A stretch of 7,635 nucleotides of DNA, taken from assembly GCA_031275915.1 (NCBI GenBank), contig JAISOC010000006.1, forward strand, positions 1 through 7,635, in the 5' to 3' direction. Source of the DNA: Holosporales bacterium. Its GTDB lineage: Bacteria > Pseudomonadota > Alphaproteobacteria > RUG11792. Under the pieces are notes generated by a model, which saw nothing but the letters and a program-made list of their open reading frames with translations, had not been told where the DNA came from and searched no databases. Positions within the stretch are counted from its first letter, which is position 1. Each line of letters begins with the position of its first letter. Below, in pieces: positions 1 through 5,373 of this stretch. The translations under genes were made by a program, and so were the position numbers.

Positions 1-2
1 AT

Positions 3-71
3 AAAGGAGAACAGAAATATATAGAGGAACAAGAAACACATTATAAGGAAGATAACTTTAAGATATCATGA
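3..71 (+). CDS. Possible C-terminal end of an upstream protein (partial)
   Basis: A reading frame is open from the left edge of the window to a TGA at 69-71, giving 22 residues that end in DNFKIS. The peptide is hydrophilic and rich in Lys and Glu. The other two plus-strand frames close early, with a TAG at 22-24 and a TAA at 2-4, so this is the only frame that could carry a gene in from the left. Twenty-two open codons can arise by chance in any sequence, and I recognise no family. A GC-rich hairpin starts 2 nt after the stop, which would suit the end of a gene. The reading is tentative. Confidence 0.25.
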   Translation, partial: KGEQKYIEEQETHYKEDNFKIS

Positions 72-72
72 C

Positions 73-115
73 CGCCTTCCAGGCGTAACACAAAACCGCC
101 AGCTTCAGCCGGCGG
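73..115. repeat. Tandem pair of GC-rich hairpins
   Basis: Two stem-loops stand out in AT-rich surroundings. The first is CGCCT (73-77), loop TCC, AGGCG (81-85). The second is CCGCC (96-100) with GGCGG (111-115), extended inside by an A-C mismatch and two more GC pairs (102-103 with 108-109) around a TTCA loop. Each hairpin's left arm lies in an ACCGCC word (71-76 and 95-100). Read on the minus strand, the second stem is followed by TTTTGTGTT, the shape of a rho-independent terminator, but there is no minus-strand gene here for it to end. A compact GC hairpin with a TTCA-type loop also resembles the right end of IS200/IS605 elements; no transposase is visible, so this is only a suggestion. Confidence 0.45.
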
Positions 116-154
116 GGAATCCATAAAAAACGTATTTATCATACCAAAACACAT

Positions 155-183
155 TTGTTATACTTGTTTTTATTTGGTAGAAT
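155..183 (+). promoter_or_regulatory. Sigma70-like promoter for the 215-2128 gene
   Basis: A -35 box TTGTTA (155-160; 4 of 6 consensus bases) is followed after exactly 17 bp by a -10 box TAGAAT (178-183; 5 of 6). Transcription would begin near 190, leaving a leader of about 25 nt before the ATG at 215. The gene to the left, if there is one, ends at 71, so this gene needs its own promoter. Box identity and spacing are seen in the sequence; function is inferred. Confidence 0.55.
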
Positions 184-214
184 GTCAGTATAGAGGATTA
201 TTATAAACAACTAT

Positions 215-2128
215 ATGACATCTCTTTTCAAAACAACTTTAACAATACTGCTGTGTAACAACATATTGTTTTGCTCAGCCTCTCAAATCGATTCCAGATT
301 AACAGAATTTCATAAATATATTGAATTTGAAAAACAATATGAAGATTGCATACTTGCAGGAGATAAACGTTTAGAATACATTTCATTTAACGAAAATACC
401 AGGCAAATCAGACAAATTTCTGATGGAAATTATTTCGGGCTTCTGTGTGATTTATCTCATGATTTAAAGGCTGCAGAGAATAAGGTTGATTTTGGAGCAG
501 TTGAAATGATATCAAGTACAATTCTTGATCTCATGGATGGGAAATATGGATTAACTCCCATTGTGAAGCCCGTCGAGAATCAGAATTTAAGTGATATATT
601 TGATGAACTCAAGTTATGGACAGATATGACTGTGACTCACTCTGCTCAAGCTCTGCATAGAGTAGCAATTCAAAAAAAGACAACTGAAAAAATGCAAGAA
701 TTTATCAAAGAACAACCGAGTCGTGAAGCTCTTAAGGAATCACGAAAAAAGAAAAATATGGCAAACAACACAGCAATTAGAAAAACAAGTGTAGATACAG
801 ACATAAACAGACCTGGCAAAATTGCAATTGAACAAAATAAAGTTGGATTAGATGCACCTATATATCAATACTTAATTGATATTGCTAAACCATCTTCTGA
901 CGCTGCAAGAGCAAGTCTATTAATTTCAAAAACCATATTCAATTATAGGCGTGCTTCTATCAGAGAGATGTGCGAATTTGCTGTTCTTTTAATGAACCCC
1001 ATCCATATACAAAAAATAACAGAATTTGCTTTTGATATGGTTGATGAGAGTACGCACTTAACAGCTATGAAAGCTGACTCCATATACGAAAAAGCGGTTA
1101 ATTTACACATTAACAAGACCTTTAGCATTGATGATCATCTCAAAGAGGTTGCTAATGGATACTTCCAAACATTTTTAAAATTATCTTGGAAAATTGTAAA
1201 ACAAAATCAAACAACTTCCAAAAGACCACTTATGAAAATAAAAGAAAGTGGGGGGGCAGATGTTTTTGGATCTAAATGGGTGTGTCGATATGATTCAAGA
1301 TTTGAGTTGTTCAAACAAAACCCTGGAAATAAACATCTTATTACAGTCGGAAATGTTTATTCTATAAAAGAAATGCAAGAAAAGTTGCATGGTCATATGC
1401 CAAATGGGTACATGTGGTATTTTAATGAAGCAACAAAAAAGTGGGAATACCACAATTTTCAAGAACCGTTTTTAATGAATGATCTCTATCTAGATTTATA
1501 TCCAACAAATGATTTACAAAGCAGATCAAGAGTGAGACTTGCAGAGGCAGTATGGAGAATAAATCAAAATAATCATTTGCAAAAATGGAAGTATTTGAAG
1601 GACTTTGCAAAGAAAGATTTTATGATATATTCCAGCGAAAATTACACAAATGATCCACTTGCTCAAGAATTAAGGCCATATATCATAAAAAATGCTATAG
1701 ATATACCTCTTGTAAAATCAGAAGAAATAACTGGGTTGCATGCAATGAGGAGATTTCATCACAAAAATGTGCACCCTGAGGCTGAAAAATATGTGCGATA
1801 TTTACAATCTGATGATAAATTGTATTCCGCATTTGGAATGAATATCCTTGAATATAGTAAAAGTAGCGGACCAAATCCATCTTGGATAAAATGGGCTCCA
1901 CAACTGTTATTAGAAATGTCAGCTATGCATGATGATATGAAAAATGTGATAAACAGCGCCATTCTTTATGGATTACATATTATTAACCCATTTGTTCCAG
2001 TTTTTCCTGTATACGTATCTATAGATATTCCGGATCCTTTTGTAATTTGCGGACATTCAAGAACAATTTTGCCAATTGGCCAAACAATATCTGAAGAAGC
2101 AATTGCAGCAGCGATTGAGCATGGATAA
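215..2128 (+). CDS. Unrecognised 637-residue protein with N-terminal signal sequence
   Basis: I do not recognise this protein. Residues 1-23 have the form of a Sec signal: a Lys at position 6, a hydrophobic stretch TILLCNNILF, then CSAS, with cleavage plausible near residue 22 or 23. There is no proper lipobox. The mature part appears soluble and largely helical, with a basic, polar linker at about residues 150-210 (KESRKKK at 174-180). A region at 346-430 is rich in Trp, Tyr and His (FGSKW, GYMWYFN, KWEYHNF) and might be a small beta domain. Residues 507-521 carry a histidine cluster (GLH, RFHH, NVHP), which could be metal-binding or catalytic but matches no nuclease motif I can name. The tail (586-610) is hydrophobic and Pro-rich. 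The ATG at 215 is the first in frame; GAGGA (193-197) lies 17 nt upstream, too far for a strong ribosome site. A G7 tract at 1250-1256 lies inside the frame. A secreted or periplasmic, lineage-specific protein is the likeliest reading. Confidence 0.8.
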   Translation: MTSLFKTTLTILLCNNILFCSASQIDSRLTEFHKYIEFEKQYEDCILAGDKRLEYISFNENTRQIRQISDGNYFGLLCDLSHDLKAAENKVDFGAVEMISSTILDLMDGKYGLTPIVKPVENQNLSDIFDELKLWTDMTVTHSAQALHRVAIQKKTTEKMQEFIKEQPSREALKESRKKKNMANNTAIRKTSVDTDINRPGKIAIEQNKVGLDAPIYQYLIDIAKPSSDAARASLLISKTIFNYRRASIREMCEFAVLLMNPIHIQKITEFAFDMVDESTHLTAMKADSIYEKAVNLHINKTFSIDDHLKEVANGYFQTFLKLSWKIVKQNQTTSKRPLMKIKESGGADVFGSKWVCRYDSRFELFKQNPGNKHLITVGNVYSIKEMQEKLHGHMPNGYMWYFNEATKKWEYHNFQEPFLMNDLYLDLYPTNDLQSRSRVRLAEAVWRINQNNHLQKWKYLKDFAKKDFMIYSSENYTNDPLAQELRPYIIKNAIDIPLVKSEEITGLHAMRRFHHKNVHPEAEKYVRYLQSDDKLYSAFGMNILEYSKSSGPNPSWIKWAPQLLLEMSAMHDDMKNVINSAILYGLHIINPFVPVFPVYVSIDIPDPFVICGHSRTILPIGQTISEEAIAAAIEHG

Positions 2129-2169
2129 GTGGTAATTTATCTATCATGATAACCACTATGACAATTTTT
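2128..2169 (+). terminator. Weak terminator-like hairpin after the 637-aa gene
   Basis: AGTGGT (2128-2133), starting on the last base of the stop codon, pairs with ACCACT (2152-2157), and TATC/GATA inside the loop can add pairs with a bulge. Seven bases later comes a T5 run (2165-2169) in a T-rich stretch. The stem is short and the T tract is displaced, so termination would be inefficient. The position between a finished gene and the ssrA promoter makes it plausible. Confidence 0.35.
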
Positions 2170-2184
2170 ATATTAAATTTAAAC

Positions 2185-2213
2185 TTGCCACCTACTTCAC
2201 AATGTGTTAGCAT
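2185..2213 (+). promoter_or_regulatory. Probable ssrA promoter
   Basis: TTGCCA (2185-2190; 5 of 6 matches to TTGACA) is followed by a 17-bp spacer and TAGCAT (2208-2213; 4 of 6 matches to TATAAT). The predicted start near 2220 gives an acceptor half of about 80 nt ending at the CCA, close to the size usual for two-piece tmRNAs. The -10 box overlaps a perfect AGCATC/GATGCT palindrome (2209-2223), which may be chance or may modulate initiation. Confidence 0.5.
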
Positions 2214-2220
2214 CGCAGAT

Positions 2221-2590
2221 GCTGGTTTTTCTGGCTATGGCAATAAACGATTCACGTAATAGGTATTGTGGACCCGGGGGCGGTACCCGGCGCCTTCACC
2301 ATAAAGTTGTATGGGGGCGAAAAAGGTTCGACATGATACGGCAAAGGTGTATTTTTTGCCCGGCATTGTACCACCGTTATCGGGCTATATTAGTAAATGC
2401 CAACTCTAAAAGAAGGCAGGGAAGAACGCGTCAGCTGAATAGGCAAATACGCGTTGCAAGAAGAAGGAGAAGGTTACCGTTGGCTGCCTGATTAGGGGTC
2501 AGCGGTTCTAATTCTTGCTTATTACACAGTTATGTGTAATATCTTCGAATAACGCGGTTTGGGGCGACCGAGCAACAGAACGCCCCGTGT
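2221..2590 (+). ncRNA. ssrA: Circularly permuted (two-piece) transfer-messenger RNA
   Basis: tmRNA enters stalled ribosomes as an alanyl-tRNA mimic, then serves as a short message that adds a degradation tag. Here the halves are in reversed order. The acceptor half ends with T stem CCGGG (2274-2278) and CCCGG (2286-2290) around the 7-nt loop GGCGGTA, then CGCCTTC and ACCA (2298-2301). After 11 nt (2302-2312) the coding half begins with GGGGGCG (2313-2319), which pairs over all 7 positions with 2291-2297. Two of these pairs are G-U, including the third pair, the Ala identity position. A GGTTCGAC D-arm-like segment follows. A GCCCG/CGGGC stem (2358-2362, 2381-2385) sits where pseudoknot PK1 belongs, then comes the tag frame. 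Downstream are a 9-bp hairpin (2520-2541) and a GGGGCG/CGCCCC hairpin (2561-2586). The outer ends are approximate: the 5' end is set from the promoter and the 3' end from the last hairpin. Confidence 0.93.
2399..2491 (+). other. tmRNA tag-peptide reading frame (30 codons plus TGA)
   Basis: The frame begins at GCC (2399-2401), the usual Ala resume codon, and ends at TGA (2489-2491). The peptide starts ANSKRR and ends RRRRRLPLAA; it has 11 Arg, 1 Lys and no Asp or Glu. Upstream, TTAGTAAAT resembles the conserved TAGTC that sets the resume site. An A lies at -4 whether GCC or the preceding AAT (2396-2398) is the first codon, so the tag may be one Asn longer. The terminal Leu-Ala-Ala is the ClpX recognition end. 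This frame happens to stay open upstream to an ATG at 2204, but that extension is structural RNA, not protein. Confidence 0.85.
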
Positions 2591-2600
2591 ATTTTGTGTT
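2561..2600 (+). terminator. GC hairpin closing the ssrA transcript, possible terminator
   Basis: GGGGCG (2561-2566) pairs perfectly with CGCCCC (2581-2586) around a 14-nt loop, followed by GTGTATTTTGTGTT. The T run is interrupted, so this may be a weak terminator or just the 3'-terminal helix of the coding half. Read-through would place sspB and nuoC under the ssrA promoter, since no clear separate promoter precedes sspB. Confidence 0.4.
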
Positions 2601-2638
2601 GTCCAACAAGGAGAACAAGGAGGCTGAGTTTGCGGCGT

Positions 2639-3085
2639 ATGGTTTCAAAGAAAATAGATTATAACGAGATGACAAATAAGGCTCTTCTCAAAGTAGTTCG
2701 TGATATTCTTGAGATTATCGCAGAGAAAGGGGTGTACAAAAAACAGCATCTGTGTATTACTTTTGCAACGAATCACCTTGATGTTGAAATGTCAGAGTTT
2801 CTTCGAGAAGAATTTGAAGAAGAGATGATAATAATCTTACAATACGAATTTTGGGATCTTATTGTTGATGAGCACGGATTTTACGTAAGTTTATCCTTTG
2901 AACATGGTGAAGAAACGTTATATGTTCCATTTGCATCTATAGTATCGGTTATGGATCCATCTGAAGGTTTCTGTTTGGAATTAACTCCAAGTTTCGAGAA
3001 CGTGAAAAAGAAGGAAATTCCTGAAGTAACTGCTCAAAAATCAAATGTAATATTTTTGGACATGTTCAAAAAAGAAAAACAGTAG
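2639..3085 (+). CDS. sspB: SspB, adaptor delivering ssrA-tagged proteins to ClpXP
   Basis: SspB is a cytoplasmic adaptor that binds tmRNA-tagged proteins and tethers them to ClpX for degradation. The 148 residues match the alphaproteobacterial form: an IDYNEM start (6-11), a helix up to about residue 30, HLCITFAT (37-44), then the family core EEMIIILQYEFWDL (61-74) and FYVSLSFEHG (81-90), with VPFASIVSVMDPS at 96-108. A variable linker leads to a tail NVIFLDMFKKEK (136-147), which fits the short C-terminal ClpX-docking peptide of this family. The start is uncertain. ATG 2639 is chosen for family fit, but AAGGAGG (2617-2623) lies 15 nt away and is ideally spaced (6 nt) for an in-frame TTG at 2630, which would add three residues. 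It sits just after ssrA, whose product it serves, and 4 nt before nuoC. Confidence 0.9.
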   Translation: MVSKKIDYNEMTNKALLKVVRDILEIIAEKGVYKKQHLCITFATNHLDVEMSEFLREEFEEEMIIILQYEFWDLIVDEHGFYVSLSFEHGEETLYVPFASIVSVMDPSEGFCLELTPSFENVKKKEIPEVTAQKSNVIFLDMFKKEKQ

Positions 3086-3089
3086 TACT

Positions 3090-3539
3090 ATGAGTCTATC
3101 AAAAAAAGAAAAAAACCTCATAAAAACCATAGCAGGAAGGGATTTGGTGGGTATGTACGAAAAGGCAGGAGACCTCTTTCTAGAAATCATACCTTCTTCT
3201 ATAGTTAGGGTTTCAACCATGTTATGCGCTCATGAAGACATGGGATTTAAAACTCTTATGGATGCATTTGTTGTTGACAATTTAAGTTCCCTAGGAAAAT
3301 TTTCAATCTACTATCAATTATACAGTCATGATATAAAAGAAAGATTGTTTATAGAAATTGGAATAGAAAATCAAGAACAAGCCTTGAGTTTGTCAATAGT
3401 GTTCAGTAACGTTGTCTGGTATGAAAGAGAGATTTTCGATCTCTTTGGTATTGTCTTTATCAATAATCCAGATTTGAGACGAATCTTAAATCCGCATGAT
3501 TACAATGAATTTCCCCTTAGAAAAGAACTGCTGTTGTAA
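3090..3539 (+). CDS. nuoC: NADH-quinone oxidoreductase subunit C (NuoC), short C-terminus
   Basis: NuoC is the 30-kDa-type subunit in the peripheral arm of respiratory complex I, packed against NuoD near the quinone site. The signature is clear at residues 110-148: WYEREIFDLFGI, then NPDLRRILNPHDY and FPLRKELL. The N-terminal alpha/beta part (1-100) is divergent but of normal size. The protein is 149 residues, whereas alphaproteobacterial NuoC is usually near 200, with a conserved tail after the PLRK motif; here it stops three residues after RKE. A repeat element begins at the base after the stop, so the tail may have been lost by insertion. The ATG follows the sspB stop by 4 nt with no convincing ribosome site, suggesting translational coupling. 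No nuoA, B or D lies beside it, as would be usual. Confidence 0.92.
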   Translation: MSLSKKEKNLIKTIAGRDLVGMYEKAGDLFLEIIPSSIVRVSTMLCAHEDMGFKTLMDAFVVDNLSSLGKFSIYYQLYSHDIKERLFIEIGIENQEQALSLSIVFSNVVWYEREIFDLFGIVFINNPDLRRILNPHDYNEFPLRKELLL

Positions 3540-3734
3540 GGAATTAACAACTAAATGTAGAAGCTCTAGCTACAAAACCTTTATAAACCATGCCAGAAGT
3601 AGCGTTAGCGAACAGAGTGAGCAAGCGTACACTCTTACCTTCTCTTTCTTCCTATTCATATACTGATTTTCCTTTTTGGTACAATGGAATTCCTCCAAAA
3701 AGGAAGAGTACTGTACATTTAGTTGTCAGTCCCC
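3540..3734. repeat. Palindromic MITE-like repeat, copy 1 (195 bp)
   Basis: The ends are inverted repeats: ACAACTAAATGTA (3547-3559) is a perfect match to the complement of TACATTTAGTTGT (3714-3726), and a looser match continues outward to about 3540 and 3734. Inside, AGTAGCGTTAGCGAAC and CTTACCTTCTCTTTCTTCCT are shared with copy 2 at 7230-7514. A perfect 11-bp hairpin, TTCCTTTTTGG (3669-3679) with CCAAAAAGGAA (3695-3705), has a 15-nt loop. There is no transposase, so any movement would need help from elsewhere. The 72-codon frame running through it (3590-3808) shows no coding character. It fills most of the 275-bp nuoC-murJ gap and may end the sspB-nuoC transcript. Confidence 0.85.
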
Positions 3735-3748
3735 CAATTCTTATTACC

Positions 3749-3777
3749 TTTTCATATTCTCACAAACGCCATATAGT
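3749..3777 (+). promoter_or_regulatory. Candidate murJ promoter
   Basis: TTTTCA (3749-3754; 4 of 6) and TATAGT (3772-3777; 5 of 6) are separated by 17 bp, with a predicted start near 3784 and a leader of about 30 nt before the TTG at 3815. It lies just outside the right end of repeat copy 1, so murJ would keep its own promoter despite the insertion. The surroundings are AT-rich, so chance matches are common. Confidence 0.35.
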
Positions 3778-3814
3778 ATTCTTCGTATTCGCTTTTAATT
3801 TCGACTGATTAGTC

Positions 3815-5341
3815 TTGTCCATACTCAAAAAATTTTTCACTGTTAGTGGATTGACTATTGTAAGTCGAGTTTTCGGAGTTGTTAGGGAGGCTGTTTTATC
3901 ACACTTCCTTGGAGCCTGTTCTGAAATGGATGCCTTTTTGGTAGCCTTTAAATTTCCTAGATTTTTTCGAATATGTTTTGCAGAGGGAGGATTTCACTCT
4001 ATGTTTGTTCCGTATTTCATAGATTTTGGGGCAAAAGGCAAACGAAAAGGGTCCTTTTTATTTTCATCCAGGATCTTCACCCTCTTATTTTGGGTTATGT
4101 TGGCATTTTCAATTTTAGTGTTTTTTTTCACTGATTTTTTTGTAACAATCATGGCTCCTGGATTTGTTGAAGATCCAGAAAAATTTAATTTGGCAGTACA
4201 ATTCACACGTATAACATTTCCGAATGTTGCTTTTGTGGCCTTATCAACTGTATACAGTGGAATTCTGGTATCTCATGAAGAATTTTTTCCAGTTGCTTTT
4301 TCTCCAATCCTTGTAAATATTGTTCTCATTTCCTCATTGATAATTGGGAATGATATAACGAGTGCAGGATATAGAATATCCTTTGGAGTTTTGCTTGCTG
4401 GAATCTCTCAATTTGTGTTTTTATATTTTTATACAAAACGTCTTAGATTGCCAATTCCTCACCTATCTAAAATCAAAATTTCCAATAAAACAAAAGAATT
4501 TTTAAAAAAGCTAACTCCTGTTGTCGTTGGAGCTGGAGTAGCTCAAATTAACGTCTTTGTGGATTCTTTATTTTGCTCGTTTTTACCTTCGGGCTCTATC
4601 TCATTCATATATTTTGCGGATAGATTTATACAACTTCCACTGGCCCTCTTTGGTATTTCTATGGCCACTATCTTGTTACCAGAAATAGCAACGGCAATAA
4701 CAAAAAAAGGTAAGTCCACAAATTTTCAAGACAAAGTTGCAATCTTCACACTACGCTTAGCCATTCCCTCAGTTATTGGACTCATTATTCTTGCACATCC
4801 TTTGATAAGTACCCTATACGGACACGGTAAATTTTCTGCCTTTGCAGTGAACAGCACAACAACAGTTTTACAGATTTTTGCCATCGGACTGCCTGCCTAT
4901 ATTATGAGTAAAATTTTTTCCTCTATTTTATTTGCAGAAAAAGATTCAAAAACTCCTGTTATTGCAGCCATTATTTCAATAATTGTAAATATAGTGTTAA
5001 ATTGCATATTAATAAGTTATTGGGGAATTATTGGAGTAGCAATTAGTACATCTGTCTCTGGATTTGTGAATGCGTACGTAATGTATATAAAATCAAAAAG
5101 ATGGTTTGTTTTAGACAGAACGACAATAATCGCATTGTTAAAAATATTGCTAGCTTCCTGTATTATGGGGGTATGTATGCAATTAATACGAGGAAATTGT
5201 CTCTGTGTTTTGTCTGAAATAACATATATTGCTTGCAGCGCCTTTCTTGGACTGCTGATTTATACGATATTACTCTTATTATTAAAAGATGAAATAGTTG
5301 TTAAAATGTGCAAACAAGCCGTAAAGATAATCAAACATTAG
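3815..5341 (+). CDS. murJ: MurJ, lipid II flippase (MviN family)
   Basis: MurJ is an inner-membrane protein of the MOP exporter superfamily that flips lipid-linked peptidoglycan precursor (lipid II) to the periplasm. Its 508 residues match the family length, and many hydrophobic segments fit the usual 14 helices. Conserved residues fall at the same numbers as in E. coli MurJ: SRVFGVVRE (R18, R24), D39 in EMDAFLVAFK, R52 and FAEGGF (56-60), MAPGF (113-117) and ADR (D269, R270). The start is a TTG at 3815; the peptide MSILKKFFTVSGLT matches the family N-terminus, an in-frame TGA at 3806 closes the frame upstream, and no ATG is available at that position. No Shine-Dalgarno sequence precedes it. 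It converges on mrdA, another wall-synthesis gene, with 32 bp between the stops. Confidence 0.96.
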   Translation: MSILKKFFTVSGLTIVSRVFGVVREAVLSHFLGACSEMDAFLVAFKFPRFFRICFAEGGFHSMFVPYFIDFGAKGKRKGSFLFSSRIFTLLFWVMLAFSILVFFFTDFFVTIMAPGFVEDPEKFNLAVQFTRITFPNVAFVALSTVYSGILVSHEEFFPVAFSPILVNIVLISSLIIGNDITSAGYRISFGVLLAGISQFVFLYFYTKRLRLPIPHLSKIKISNKTKEFLKKLTPVVVGAGVAQINVFVDSLFCSFLPSGSISFIYFADRFIQLPLALFGISMATILLPEIATAITKKGKSTNFQDKVAIFTLRLAIPSVIGLIILAHPLISTLYGHGKFSAFAVNSTTTVLQIFAIGLPAYIMSKIFSSILFAEKDSKTPVIAAIISIIVNIVLNCILISYWGIIGVAISTSVSGFVNAYVMYIKSKRWFVLDRTTIIALLKILLASCIMGVCMQLIRGNCLCVLSEITYIACSAFLGLLIYTILLLLLKDEIVVKMCKQAVKIIKH

Positions 5342-5373
5342 CTTTTTTGTGAAAGATACAATCGCCTAAGTAA

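Noticed and set aside
503..530. tRNA or rRNA genes anywhere in the window
   Set aside because: I found no cloverleaf with a T-loop consensus outside the tmRNA and no rRNA-like segments.
943..1962. Minus-strand frames of 61-68 codons within the 637-aa gene
   Set aside because: They are short, mutually overlapping and antisense to a long coherent frame; no family resemblance.
2204..2398. Open frame from ATG 2204 into the tag, reading as a 95-residue Arg-rich protein
   Set aside because: It overlaps the acceptor arm, T arm and PK1 of the tmRNA. Only the last 30 codons are translated, as the tag.
2594..2638. Longer sspB start at TTG 2594
   Set aside because: It would place the N-terminus in the 3' part of the ssrA transcript, has no suitably spaced ribosome site, and adds residues absent from the family.
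3540..3734. CRISPR array or tandem repeat
   Set aside because: The two repeat copies are 3.5 kb apart, with no regular short repeat-spacer pattern.
3590..3808. 72-codon frame across repeat copy 1
   Set aside because: It follows the repeat rather than any protein family, copy 2 lacks its ATG (CCTGCTAG instead of CATGCCAG), and no ribosome site precedes it.
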